Below are positions 32,738 to 41,421 of a stretch of 64,000 nt of DNA, in pieces. The notes beneath the pieces are model-generated. The model was not told where the DNA came from. It searched no databases and was given only the letters and a program-made list of their open reading frames with translations. The position numbers and the translations under genes are program-made. The stretch comes from CALZJC01 sp041574955 (GTDB taxonomy: Bacteria; Acidobacteriota; Thermoanaerobaculia; Multivoradales; JAHEKO01), in contig JBFGNS010000004.1 in NCBI GenBank assembly GCA_041574955.1, forward strand, positions 1 to 64,000, read 5' to 3'. Numbering within the stretch: the first letter of the stretch is position 1; each line of letters opens with the position of its first letter.

Positions 32738-33418
32738 ATGCCCGCTGACCGCGGCTACCAGCTGGTCGTCTTCGACTGGGACGGCACGCTGCTCGACTCG
32801 GTGGCCAGCATCGTCGCCTGCACCGAGCACACGCTGGCCGAGCTGGAGCTGCCCCCGCCGGTGCCGGGAGCCATCCGGACCGCTCTCGGGCTCGGTTTGC
32901 GCGAGACGGTGGAGGCGTTCTGCCCGGGCTGCGACCAGCACACCTTCGACCGCATCGTCGAGGTCTACCGCCGCCACTGGCTGACCGATTTCTGCCACCG
33001 CCCGGTGCTGTTCGACGGCGTCGAGCGCGCGCTGGTGGAGCTCGCCCGGAGCGGCCGGCTGCTGGCCGTGGCCACCGCCAAGGGCCGGCGCGGCCTCGAC
33101 CTCGACCTCGAGCGCACCGGCCTGGCCGACCGCTTCGCCGCCACCCGCACGGTGGACGAGGCCCGCTCCAAGCCCCACCCCGAGATGCTCCTCGGGCTGC
33201 TCGACGAGCTCGGCGTGGGCGCGAACGAGACGGTGATGGTGGGAGACACCACACACGATCTGATGATGGCGCACAACGCGGGCGTGGCGGCGGTGGCGGT
33301 CACCACCGGCTCGCACGGCCGCGCGGCGCTCGACGCGGCGCGGCCGCTGGCCTGCCTGGAGGCGGTGACCGAGCTGCCCGGCTGGCTGGCCGGGCGGCCC
33401 GCGCCGGTCGGCGCCTGA
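32738..33418 (+). CDS. HAD-superfamily hydrolase (phosphoglycolate-phosphatase-like)
   Basis: 226 aa. Motif I VVFDWDGTLLDS (two catalytic Asp), motif II around LAVATAKGRRG, motif III lysine in EARSKPHPEM, and motif IV MVGDTTHDLMMAHNAG. The helical C1 cap between motifs I and II is the Gph/PpaX type. Likely clears 2-phosphoglycolate or a similar small phosphate ester. Eight bp before the thioesterase gene. Confidence 0.88.
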   Translation: MPADRGYQLVVFDWDGTLLDSVASIVACTEHTLAELELPPPVPGAIRTALGLGLRETVEAFCPGCDQHTFDRIVEVYRRHWLTDFCHRPVLFDGVERALVELARSGRLLAVATAKGRRGLDLDLERTGLADRFAATRTVDEARSKPHPEMLLGLLDELGVGANETVMVGDTTHDLMMAHNAGVAAVAVTTGSHGRAALDAARPLACLEAVTELPGWLAGRPAPVGA

Positions 33419-33425
33419 GCCGGCC

Positions 33426-33860
33426 GTGCCCGCCGCCGAGCACTTCCGCCGGCTCGAGCGGATGTACCGCTCGGCGCCGGTCAACGCCTACTACCGGCCG
33501 CGGCTGACCGTCGGCGAGGCCGAGGCCGAGCTGCGCATAGCGGTCCGCCCGGAGTTCTTCCACGCCGCCGGCGCGGTGCACGGCGCGGTTTGCTTCAAGG
33601 CGCTCGACGACGCCGCCTACTTCGCGGTCAGCTCGCTGGTCGAGGACGTCTTCATCCTCACCGTCGGCTTCCAGCTCCACTTCGTGCGTGCGGTGTCGGC
33701 CGGCGAGCTGGTGGCGCGCGGCCGCGTGGTCCACCGCTCCCGCCGGCTGTACCTGGCCGAGGCGGTGCTGACCGACGGCGACGGCCGTCAGCTGGCGCGC
33801 GGCGGCGGCAGCTTCATGCCCGGCACCACCCCGCTGGGGCCGGAGCTGGGCTACGCCTGA
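33426..33860 (+). CDS. PaaI-like hotdog-fold thioesterase
   Basis: 144 aa. The single hotdog domain contains the PaaI-family HGAVCFKALDDAAYFAVSS helix segment, with catalytic-type residues on the central helix, and VGFQLHFVRAVSAGELVARG strands. Probably hydrolyses an acyl- or aryl-CoA thioester. It starts 8 bp after the HAD gene and overlaps the convergent ATP-grasp gene by 10 bp. Confidence 0.85.
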   Translation: MPAAEHFRRLERMYRSAPVNAYYRPRLTVGEAEAELRIAVRPEFFHAAGAVHGAVCFKALDDAAYFAVSSLVEDVFILTVGFQLHFVRAVSAGELVARGRVVHRSRRLYLAEAVLTDGDGRQLARGGGSFMPGTTPLGPELGYA

Positions 33861-34996
33861 GGCGCCAGCTCGAAGACCAGCAGCTCGCCGGCGCGGCGCA
33901 GGGTCTCGGCCACCGCGTCGCGCTCGTCGCCGGCCACCACCAGATGGCCGACCTCCTGCCCGGTGCCGAGCCGCGGCTCGAGCCGGTCGCCGGGCCGGCG
34001 GGCCAGCACCAGCTCGACGGCGCCCGGCAGCGCTGCCACCGCCTCGGCTCCAGCGATGCCGGCCAGGGTGCCGGCACCCGGGTGGAACAGCCGCGTGCCG
34101 GCCCAGCGCGCGGCAGCGCCGGGCAGCCGCGGCTGGCGGCCGAGCTCGAGCTCGAGCCACGCGCGCCACGGGTCGAAGCCCCAGGCCAGCTCGATCAGCC
34201 GCAGCAGATGTCCGCCGGGCGGCCGCAGCGCCAGCTCGCCGAACACGGGGCCGGCGGCGGTCAGGAACAGCTCGAGGTGCACCAGGCCGCGGTCGACCGC
34301 GAGCGCCGCCAGCACGCGGTCGAGCAGCGCCGCGACCGCCGCCGCCGTGGCCGGCTGCAGCCGGTAGGGCACCAAGTTGACCCAACCGGGTTCGACGTAC
34401 TCGGTGAAGTTGGTGAACAGCCGCCGGCCACCGGCGACCAGCGCCTCGACGCTCATCTCCTCGCCGTCGATGGCGCCCTCGGCGAGCATGCCCGGCGGCA
34501 CGCCGTCGGGCACCGCCGCGGCGCGGTCGAGACGGCTGCTGCCGCGGCCGCCCGAGCCGCGGCGCTGCTTGAGGTAGATCGGCAGCCCCAGCCGGGCGAC
34601 CAGGCCGGCGCGATCGAGACCGTCTTCGGCAGTGGCGAAGCGGGCGCACGGCAGGCCGGCCGCCGCCACCGCCCGCTTCATCAGCTGCTTGTCGGTGGCC
34701 CGCTCCGCCACCGCGGCCGGCGTGCCGGCCACCCCGAGAGCCTCCCGCAGCTCGGCGGCGGGCACCACCGCCGCCTCGGTCAGCGCCACCACCGCCGCCA
34801 CCGGCGGACCGCCGGCGAGGGCGCGGCGGGCGGCCGCGACCCCCTCCCAGGGGAGGTGGCGCTCGGCGGGCACGCCGGCCGGGCGCCGGTCCGACCACAC
34901 CACGGCGTCGAGCCCGAGCCGCTCGGCGGCGACCCTCGCCGCCCGCCGCCGGCCGACGAGCACCACCCGAGCGCCCCGTGGCGCGCCGCCCACCAC
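33851..34996 (-). CDS. ATP-grasp-fold ligase of unknown substrate
   Basis: 381 aa. An N-terminal Rossmann-like pre-ATP domain (residues 1-85) is followed by TDKQLMKRAVAAAGLPCARF, then GLPIYLKQRRGSGGRGSS, the ATP-grasp lysine and flexible glycine loop. The metal-binding end lies near VFGELALRPPGGHLLRLIELAWGFDP. The fold matches carboxylate-amine ligases of the CarB/BtrJ type. It is the last gene of the leftward ArsM cluster, 12 bp after the flavoprotein; whether it modifies an organoarsenical is unknown. GTG start at 34996. Confidence 0.82.
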   Translation of the reverse strand: MVGGAPRGARVVLVGRRRAARVAAERLGLDAVVWSDRRPAGVPAERHLPWEGVAAARRALAGGPPVAAVVALTEAAVVPAAELREALGVAGTPAAVAERATDKQLMKRAVAAAGLPCARFATAEDGLDRAGLVARLGLPIYLKQRRGSGGRGSSRLDRAAAVPDGVPPGMLAEGAIDGEEMSVEALVAGGRRLFTNFTEYVEPGWVNLVPYRLQPATAAAVAALLDRVLAALAVDRGLVHLELFLTAAGPVFGELALRPPGGHLLRLIELAWGFDPWRAWLELELGRQPRLPGAAARWAGTRLFHPGAGTLAGIAGAEAVAALPGAVELVLARRPGDRLEPRLGTGQEVGHLVVAGDERDAVAETLRRAGELLVFELAPQA

Positions 34997-35008
34997 CGCC
35001 CCGCCGCC

Positions 35009-36217
35009 CTAGCCGCCGGCGCCGCCGAGCAGCCCGAAGACCTCTTCGACCTGCTGCCAGCCGACGCGCATCAGGAAGGTGGTGTTGCGGCCGTACGACT
35101 TGGAGCCGAGCAGGAAGAAGCCGGGCTCGGGGTTGACCAGGGTGTCGGCGCCGTGGCTCTCCTGCTCCAGGCAGTCGGCGCTGTCCGCCCCCAGCAGCGC
35201 CGCCGCCAGCTTCATCGGGCCGGAGGTGGCGTAGCACTCGTGCACCTGGAGCTGCCGGTAGAGGCGGTGGTCGCCGACGTAGCCGGTGAGCGACAGCAGC
35301 CAGTCGACCGCCAACGTCCGCTGCGAGCCGGCGGAGTGCCGCAGGGTGGCCTCGATCCGCCCGTCGCGGCGGGCGAGCGACTCCACCACCACGCCGGTCA
35401 CGGTCTCGACCGTCGGCGAGCCTCCCCGGGCCAGCCGGTTGGCCCGCACCAGCAGCTGGGCGCGCTCGGGCAGCGGATCGTCCGGCTGGGGGTCGAAGGC
35501 CGGGGCGTCACGCCGCAGCGCCCAGTAGACGCGGCCGCCGGGCCGTCGCTCGGCGAGCGCGGCCAGCCCGGTCACCGCGGTCTGGGCCGAGTGCCCGGCG
35601 CCGACCACCAGCACCGTCTTGCCGGCCCACAGCTCGGCCTCGGCCTCGAAGTCGGGGATGTGGCGCCGGATCGCGTCCTCCAGCTCGCGCTCGCCGGGCG
35701 CCGCGATGCCGCCGTCGCCGGTGGCGTTGGGGTTGGAGTAGCTGCCGGTGCAGTCGAGCACCACGTCGGCGCTGGCTACACGCTCGCCGGCGGGACCGGC
35801 GAGCAGCAGCCGGAAACGGCGCTCGGCGCGGCGGCCGGTGCCGATCTCGTCGCTCTTGAGAAGCCCCTGGCGCCCCACCTCGAGCACCCGCGTGGCGGTC
35901 TCGACGTGTGGCCGCAGCTCCGGCAGGGCGGCCAACGGCGCCAGCAGCCGGGTCACCAGCTCGTCGCCGGTCGGGCAGTCGTCGCCCTCCGGCACCGCCT
36001 GTCCGGCGGCCTCGAGGTGGCGGCGCATGCGCGGCGAGACGTTGAGCGACCAGGGGGAGAACAGCCGCACGTGGCCCCAGCGGCGGACGTCGCCGGCGAT
36101 TTGCTCGCCGGCCTCGTAGAGGGTGAACGGGTAGCCGTGGTCGACGGCCGCCAGGGCGGCCTCGAGGCCGGTCGGGCCGGCGCCGAGAATGGCGATGTGG
36201 GGGCGGGCTGCGGGCAT
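35009..36217 (-). CDS. FAD/NAD(P)-binding oxidoreductase of the ArsM cluster
   Basis: 402 aa. Two dinucleotide folds: ILGAGPTGLEAALAA at the N-terminus for FAD and VLVVGAGHSAQTAVTGLAAL around residue 195 for NAD(P). A VVLDCTGSYSNPNATG strand and a C-terminal LSLTGYVGDHRLYRQ fit flavin monooxygenase / thioredoxin-reductase-like enzymes. No redox CxxC is apparent. ATG at 36217 with AGGAGAG upstream. Similar flavoproteins accompany arsM genes in some arsenosugar-type clusters (from memory). Confidence 0.8.
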   Translation of the reverse strand: MPAARPHIAILGAGPTGLEAALAAVDHGYPFTLYEAGEQIAGDVRRWGHVRLFSPWSLNVSPRMRRHLEAAGQAVPEGDDCPTGDELVTRLLAPLAALPELRPHVETATRVLEVGRQGLLKSDEIGTGRRAERRFRLLLAGPAGERVASADVVLDCTGSYSNPNATGDGGIAAPGERELEDAIRRHIPDFEAEAELWAGKTVLVVGAGHSAQTAVTGLAALAERRPGGRVYWALRRDAPAFDPQPDDPLPERAQLLVRANRLARGGSPTVETVTGVVVESLARRDGRIEATLRHSAGSQRTLAVDWLLSLTGYVGDHRLYRQLQVHECYATSGPMKLAAALLGADSADCLEQESHGADTLVNPEPGFFLLGSKSYGRNTTFLMRVGWQQVEEVFGLLGGAGG

Positions 36218-36273
36218 TGTGGGATCTCTCCTGGAGCGGGCGCGGTGGGAGGGTGGCCGTGCGGGGTGGGGTG

Positions 36274-37281
36274 TCAGAAACGCGACGCGGCGCGCTCCTT
36301 GGCGGGCAGGATCTCGAGGCAGGTCGTCCACCAGCCGGTCTCCACCGTCTCGACGAACTCCTCGGGCAGCCGCTCGAGCCGCATCTCCGCGGCCAGCGAG
36401 CGGTGGTCGTAGGCCAGCCGGCGCAGCTCGACGCGCAGCTCGCCGTCGCGCTCCTCGACCAGCGCGTAGCGCACCCGCGGGTCGCCGTCGTTCGCCGGCC
36501 GGCCGATCACCCCGACGTTCACCGCGTCGCGTCCCGAGGGCAGCCGGCGGTGCCAGGGCAGCCCGGTGTGGGTGCACAGCAGGCCATCGCACCGCTCCTG
36601 GCGGCACAGCACCTCGAGAAACGGCGCCGGCGAGGTGGAGGCGAAGAGGAACTCGTTGATGCGCCGCGGCGAGCCGTGGACCAGCAGCAGCTCTCGGCCG
36701 CCGACCCGCACGCGCCGGCGGCGCGGCCAGCGGCCCATCCAGCGGCGGAACTCCGGCGAGCAGCGCTCGGTGGTGTAGCGGTAGGAGATCTCGGCGAACC
36801 GGTTGTCGCGCGGGTCGGTGTAGCCGCAGTTGCAGTCCTCGCGGCCGGCGGCGAGCGACTCCTCGTAGTTGCCCATGACGCCGGCCACGCCGCCCTGCTC
36901 GAGCAGCGGCCAGGTCTTCTCGGGCGACGGGCCGAAGCCGCCCAGATCGCCCAGGCAGTAGACCGCGTCGACCCCGAGCGTGGCGGTCTCGTCGAGCAGC
37001 GCGGTGAGCGCGTAGTGGTTGTTGTAGACGCCGCCGAACACCGCGATGCGGGCGAACGGCCCCTCCACCGCGACGCCGTCGTCGACCGGCGCCAGGTAGC
37101 CGTCGGTCGCCGCCTGCCGCCCGGCGGCGTTCAGCCGGCGTCCGGCGTCGCGCGCGGCGCGGCGAAACTCGCCCAGCGGCACCAGGCGCTCGCCCCAGGT
37201 GGCCATGCCGCGGTGGGCGGTGAGCTTGGCGGCGGCCTGGCGGCGCTGCTCGTCGGTGTCGGTGGGCGGTCGGTGCGACAT
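36274..37281 (-). CDS. Calcineurin-like metallophosphoesterase with altered metal motif
   Basis: 335 aa. The fold is clear from YCLGDLGGFGP (GD), VMGNYEESL (GN), LLVHGSPRR (VHG) and LLCTHTGLPW (H-x-G-like). But the first motif, normally D-x-H, reads AVFGGVYNNHYAL, so the first-metal Asp and His are replaced. Residues 1-75 are an extra helical extension. It sits between the radical SAM and flavoprotein genes (57 bp and 21 bp spacings), so it is probably part of the ArsM pathway. Could be a single-metal enzyme or binding protein. Confidence 0.8.
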   Translation of the reverse strand: MSHRPPTDTDEQRRQAAAKLTAHRGMATWGERLVPLGEFRRAARDAGRRLNAAGRQAATDGYLAPVDDGVAVEGPFARIAVFGGVYNNHYALTALLDETATLGVDAVYCLGDLGGFGPSPEKTWPLLEQGGVAGVMGNYEESLAAGREDCNCGYTDPRDNRFAEISYRYTTERCSPEFRRWMGRWPRRRRVRVGGRELLLVHGSPRRINEFLFASTSPAPFLEVLCRQERCDGLLCTHTGLPWHRRLPSGRDAVNVGVIGRPANDGDPRVRYALVEERDGELRVELRRLAYDHRSLAAEMRLERLPEEFVETVETGWWTTCLEILPAKERAASRF

Positions 37282-37302
37282 GGCGCTTACGGGTGGCGGG
37301 CG

Positions 37303-38190
37303 TCAGGTCCGGCAGCTCACGCCGTAGGCGTGGCAGGTCCAGCACGCCGGGTGATCGAGCGCGAACGGCTCCAGGGTGTCGGCCAGCGCGCTGCCCATCT
37401 TGGCGCTCGGCTCGTTGACCAGGATCGGGCAGACCCAGACCCCCTGGTCGGTGACCATGCGGCAGGAGGAGCACTGCAGGTGGTTCCAGCCGTCCTCGGG
37501 CGCGTCGCCGTCGCGCAGCCGCTGCCAGCTCTCGTAGGCGCCGCCGCGCTCGGCCTCGGCGCCGATGCGGAACACCGGCAGGATCTTGAGCCGCGGCTTG
37601 GCGATGCCGAGCCGGGTGAGCAGCGCGAAGAACCGCCGCTTGCCGTCGGCGCTGGCGTTGTCGTCGTGCACCTCGGTGACGGTGATCACCGGGTTGAGCC
37701 CCGCCGCCACCAGGTTGCGGATGCCGCCCAGGATGCGCTCGAAGGTCCCTTCGCCGCGGATCGGGTCGTTCGAGGCGGCGTCGTAGCCATCGAGCGACAC
37801 GCGGAGGTCGAGCGAGTAGTCGCCGGCCGCGTCGAGCGCCGCCAGCCGCCGGCAGCGCGCCGGGTCGAGCAGCAGCCCGTTGGTCAGCACGCTGGCCGGC
37901 CCGTAGGCCAGCGTGGCCTCGAGGATCGCCTCCATCTCGGGGTTCAGGAACGGCTCGCCGCCGGTGAAGTAGTACTCCTTGACGCCCAGCCCGGCGGCCT
38001 CCTCGAGGTGGCGCGCGACGCTCTCGAGGTCCATGAACTCGTGGGTGTGGTTGGTCGGCGAGCAGGAGACGAAGCAGTGGGTGCAGGCCAGGTTGCACAC
38101 CGTGCCGCCGACCTGGAACCACAGCGTGTCGAGCGAGCGCAGCTCGACCCGCGGCACGCGGTCCACAGAGCGCTCGTGGAGCCGGCTCAC
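37303..38190 (-). CDS. Radical SAM enzyme of the ArsM cluster
   Basis: 295 aa. The [4Fe-4S]/SAM motif is CNLACTHC within VGGTVCNLACTHCFVSCSP, then YYFTGGEPFLNPEM (GGE motif), a DLRVSLDGYD strand and VITVTEVHDD. The C-terminus holds clustered cysteines (HLQCSSCRM, VCPIL, CWTCHAYGVSC), suggesting auxiliary clusters of the SPASM/Twitch kind. GTG start at 38190, 10 bp after arsM stops. Arsenosugar ArsS proteins are also radical SAM enzymes; this one appears to lack the long DUF3641-type tail, so equivalence is uncertain. Confidence 0.85.
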   Translation of the reverse strand: MSRLHERSVDRVPRVELRSLDTLWFQVGGTVCNLACTHCFVSCSPTNHTHEFMDLESVARHLEEAAGLGVKEYYFTGGEPFLNPEMEAILEATLAYGPASVLTNGLLLDPARCRRLAALDAAGDYSLDLRVSLDGYDAASNDPIRGEGTFERILGGIRNLVAAGLNPVITVTEVHDDNASADGKRRFFALLTRLGIAKPRLKILPVFRIGAEAERGGAYESWQRLRDGDAPEDGWNHLQCSSCRMVTDQGVWVCPILVNEPSAKMGSALADTLEPFALDHPACWTCHAYGVSCRT

Positions 38191-38200
38191 GGCACCGCTC

Positions 38201-39355
38201 TCAGCAGCAGGCGTCTGGGCCGCAACACGGAACCTCTTCGGTGGTGACGTCGTACTCCTCGCCCTTGGTCTCGCGCGGGTGGCGCAGCGGCGTGCGCGAG
38301 CAGTCGAACGGCGGTGCCTCGTCGAGCGGTACCTCGACCAGCGGGTCGACGAAGTCGAACTGGCCGGCGTACGGCTCCTGGCGGTAGAGCTGGTAGGTCT
38401 TGTCGCATACCGCGTAGCGGCGGCCACGCTCCATGCGGTGGCCGTCGTCGTCCAGCACCTCCTTGAACGGCCCGCGGTAGACGACGGCCTGCTTGCGCTC
38501 GAGGCACGGCCCCTCCTTGCCGGTGAACGCCTCGACGGTGAGCGAGCGGAACTCGATGCCCTCCACCGTGCGCCACGGCCCGACCTGGCGCTCGAGCACC
38601 CGGATGCCGTGGAAGCCGGCCCGCTCGAAAGCCTCCAGAAAGCCGTGCTCGGTGAACGCGCCCGAGATGCAGCCGCTCCACAGCTCGCGGTCCCGCTGCA
38701 TGGCGAGCGGCACCGGCTCGTCGCTGACGATGTCGGAGATCACCGCCCGCCCGCCGCGTCGCAGCACGCGGTGGATCTCGTCGAACAGCTGCCGCTTCTG
38801 GCTGTTGTCGACCAGGTTGAGAACGCAGTTGGAGACCACCACGTCGACCGCCCCGTCGGCCACCAGCGGCCGGTCGCGGCGCAGCTCGTCGCTCAGCTCG
38901 TGCACCGCCATCAGCTCCTCGACGTTGCGCACCGGGCGCTCGGCCAGGCGCTGCTCGAGCAGGTCGAGGTCGAGCGTCAGGTCCTGGATGCGGCCGCGAC
39001 GGAACTCGACGTTGGCGTAGCCCAGCCGCCCGGCCACCCGCGGCGCGTTGCGGCGCGCCACCTCCAGCATCTCGGGCGTCATGTCGACGCCGATCACCCG
39101 CCCCGTCTCGCCGACCACCTGGGCGGCGATGAAGCAGATCTTGCCGGTGCCGCTGCCCAGGTCGAGAACCGTCTCGCCGGGCCGCAGGTGGCGGCTGGGA
39201 TCGCCGCAGCCGTAGTCGCGCTCCAGCACCTCATCGGGGATCACCGCCAGGTAGCGCGGATCGTAGTCGGTCGGGCAACACAGGTCGGCGGCGCGCGCCT
39301 GCGCGCCTTCGGTGTAGCGGCTCTTGACGGCTTTCTCGACATCGGCAACGGACAT
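38201..39355 (-). CDS. arsM: ArsM-type arsenite methyltransferase (arsenosugar-cluster class)
   Basis: 384 aa. N-terminal [18 protein letters not shown] and [20 protein letters not shown] are hallmarks of this class, with the SAM motif LDLGSGTGK. Cysteines expected to bind As(III) lie in [10 protein letters not shown] and WSGCISGAF. The second half has [12 protein letters not shown] and the tail ends CCGPDACC, a thiol-rich finish. The enzyme transfers methyl groups from SAM to trivalent arsenic, for detoxification or as the first step to arsenosugars. ATG at 39355 with GAGGAG upstream; radical SAM gene directly downstream. Confidence 0.88.
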   Translation of the reverse strand: MSVADVEKAVKSRYTEGAQARAADLCCPTDYDPRYLAVIPDEVLERDYGCGDPSRHLRPGETVLDLGSGTGKICFIAAQVVGETGRVIGVDMTPEMLEVARRNAPRVAGRLGYANVEFRRGRIQDLTLDLDLLEQRLAERPVRNVEELMAVHELSDELRRDRPLVADGAVDVVVSNCVLNLVDNSQKRQLFDEIHRVLRRGGRAVISDIVSDEPVPLAMQRDRELWSGCISGAFTEHGFLEAFERAGFHGIRVLERQVGPWRTVEGIEFRSLTVEAFTGKEGPCLERKQAVVYRGPFKEVLDDDGHRMERGRRYAVCDKTYQLYRQEPYAGQFDFVDPLVEVPLDEAPPFDCSRTPLRHPRETKGEEYDVTTEEVPCCGPDACC

Positions 39356-39393
39356 GGGGAGGCTCCTCGTCGTCTCTGCTGGGTGCCCGGACG

Positions 39394-39416
39394 CGGGTGA
39401 CGGCTGGCGTCACCCG
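39394..39416. promoter_or_regulatory. Hairpin between glycosyltransferase and arsM
   Basis: Perfect 9-bp inverted repeat CGGGTGACG / CGTCACCCG with a 5-nt loop, 39 bp before the arsM start. It could be an operator, an attenuating stem or an mRNA processing site. No ArsR gene is in the window. Confidence 0.45.
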
Positions 39417-39452
39417 GGCCCGGCGGCGGCGCGGTGGTGGCGGCGGCGAGGC

Positions 39453-40202
39453 TCAGCCGGGCGGCGAGCGGCCGCGGGCGGCTCGCGCCGCGGCCGGCCG
39501 CAGGCGGCCGACGACCGGCGGCAGGGGCGGCCGGCACAGCCGCCGCAGCAGCCGGCGCAGGGCGTCCAGCCACGACAGCGGCAGCCGCCGCAGGCCGGCC
39601 AGCCAGCGGCCGAGGTCGGCCGCCCGGTCGAGATCGGCCAGCGGCTCGAGCAGCGTCACTTCGACGCCACCGGAGTGCGCCGCCGCCAGCAGGCTGGCGA
39701 GGGTGTCGGAGCGCCGCCAGGCCACCGCGGCCAGCAGATCGTCTACCGGCCGGTCGGCGGCCAGCAGGTAGAAGCCGCCGTCGGGCGAAGGGCCGACCAC
39801 CAGCCGCCCCGGCGTGCGCGACAGCTCGGCCAGCGCGGCGGCCACCTGCCGGCGGCCCAGGCCCGGCGCGTCGGAGCCGACCACCACCAGCGGGCTCGTC
39901 GCCGAGGGTCGCTCGCCGGCCATCGCCCGTCGCAGCCGCTCGCCGAAGCCGCCGCCGGCCTGCGGCCGGTGCTCGACGTCCCCGGCCGGCGCCAGCCGGC
40001 GCGGCGAGCAGACCCGCAGCCGGCAGCCGTTGGCCCGGCCGGCGGCGAGCGCGGCCGCCAGGCAGTCGCGGTGGAGCGCCAGCTCCCACGCGGCCAGCCG
40101 GCTGGGCAGCAGGCGGCGCCGCGCGCGCTCGCGCCGCGGGCCGAGCGTGAACACGAGGAGTGTCGGGCGGCTGGCGGACGCCGAGCTGGTGGGGTCGGGC
40201 AT
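39453..40202 (-). CDS. TIGR04282-type glycosyltransferase (DUF2064, arsenosugar-associated)
   Basis: 249 aa. Core motifs of this GT-A-like family: LVFTLGPRRERARRRLL near the start, LVVVGSDAPGLG (nucleotide/metal Asp), VVGPSPDGGFYLLA, and EPLADLDRAADLGRW near the end. The family is named for co-occurrence with arsM in arsenosugar clusters, though members occur elsewhere. ATG at 40202. First gene of the leftward ArsM-cluster run and divergent from the polyketide synthase operon, with 135 bp between them. Confidence 0.85.
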   Translation of the reverse strand: MPDPTSSASASRPTLLVFTLGPRRERARRRLLPSRLAAWELALHRDCLAAALAAGRANGCRLRVCSPRRLAPAGDVEHRPQAGGGFGERLRRAMAGERPSATSPLVVVGSDAPGLGRRQVAAALAELSRTPGRLVVGPSPDGGFYLLAADRPVDDLLAAVAWRRSDTLASLLAAAHSGGVEVTLLEPLADLDRAADLGRWLAGLRRLPLSWLDALRRLLRRLCRPPLPPVVGRLRPAAARAARGRSPPG

Positions 40203-40337
40203 GCTCTCGTTGGCGGTATACGCCGCCCGGTGCAGAATCGGTTTCCCGAGCCGGGAGGCGGCCAGTCTACATGCCGGGCCGACGTATACTCGCGGGACCT
40301 TGCATCTCGCGCCACAGCCAGCGTCGGCGGGGCGCCG

Positions 40338-41387
40338 GTGAGGATCGCCTCCGTCGGCAAGGCGTTTCCTCGCCACTACTACGAGCAGGAGACGCTGCTG
40401 GCCGCCTTTCGCCGCCTGTGGGCGGATCGGTTCTTCAACCCCGAGAGGCTGGAGAGCCTCCACCGCAACGTACTGGTGGGTGGCCGCCACCTGGCCCTGC
40501 CGCTCGAGCGCTACGAGCAGCTGGCCGGCTGGGGCGAGGCCAACGACGCCTGGATCGAAGTGGCGCAGGAGGTCGGCGCGGCGGCGGTGAGCGATGCCCT
40601 GGAGCGCGCCGGGCTGGCGGTGGACCAGGTCGACGCCCTGCTGGCGGTGACCGTGACCGGCGTCGCCACGCCGTCGCTCGACGCGCTGCTGATCAACCGC
40701 CTCGGCCTGCCGTCGCGCACCCGACGCTACCCGATCTTCGGTCTCGGCTGTGTCGCCGGCGCCGCCGGCGTGGCGCGCGCCGCGGACTACGTCAAGGCGT
40801 ACCCCGGACAGGTGGCGGTGCTGGTGTCGGTCGAGCTGTGCTCGCTGACCTTGCAGCGCGAGGACCTGTCGATCCCCAATCTGATCTCCTCGGGGCTGTT
40901 CGGCGACGGCGCGGCCGCGGTCGTGGTGGTGGGTGACGAGCGCCGCGCCGCCGGGCCGCGGGTCGTAGCCAGCCGCTCGGTCTTCTACCCCGGAACCGAG
41001 GAGGTGATGGGATGGCGCATCACCGAGCGCGGCTTCCAGGTGGTGCTGTCGGCCGAGGTGCCGGAGATGGTGCGGCGGCACCTGCGCGCCGATGTCGACC
41101 GCTTCCTGGCCGACCACGGCCTCGACCGGCGGCAGATCGCGAGCTGGGTCGCCCACCCCGGTGGGCCGCGGGTGCTGGAGGCGATGGCCGAGAGCCTGGA
41201 GCTGCCCGAAGAGGCGCTGGCGGTCACCTGGCGCAGCCTGCAGGAGGTGGGCAACCTGTCGTCCACCTCGGTGCTGCTGGTGCTCGACGAGACGCTGCGC
41301 GAGCACCGGCCGCCGCCCGGCAGCCCGGGGATGATGCTGGCGATGGGGCCGGGCTTCTGCTCGGAGCTGGTGCTGCTCGAGTGGTAG
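40338..41387 (+). CDS. Type III polyketide synthase (alkylresorcinol/alkylpyrone type)
   Basis: 349 aa. The Cys-His-Asn triad is visible: GLGCVAGAAGVARAADYV, WVAHPGGPRVLEA, and EVGNLSSTSVLLVL. Also SVELCSLTLQREDLS and LFGDGAAAVVVVG, which mark the chalcone-synthase family rather than KAS III. Such bacterial enzymes extend fatty acyl starters with malonyl-CoA to resorcinols or pyrones. GTG at 40338; a TATACT at 40285-40290 may be its -10 box. First of a six-gene operon that also encodes a methyltransferase, carrier protein and acyl-AMP ligase. Confidence 0.92.
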   Translation: MRIASVGKAFPRHYYEQETLLAAFRRLWADRFFNPERLESLHRNVLVGGRHLALPLERYEQLAGWGEANDAWIEVAQEVGAAAVSDALERAGLAVDQVDALLAVTVTGVATPSLDALLINRLGLPSRTRRYPIFGLGCVAGAAGVARAADYVKAYPGQVAVLVSVELCSLTLQREDLSIPNLISSGLFGDGAAAVVVVGDERRAAGPRVVASRSVFYPGTEEVMGWRITERGFQVVLSAEVPEMVRRHLRADVDRFLADHGLDRRQIASWVAHPGGPRVLEAMAESLELPEEALAVTWRSLQEVGNLSSTSVLLVLDETLREHRPPPGSPGMMLAMGPGFCSELVLLEW

Positions 41388-41421
41388 CGCCGCCGCCCCG
41401 CCCCGCCGCCCGGGAAGCGCC

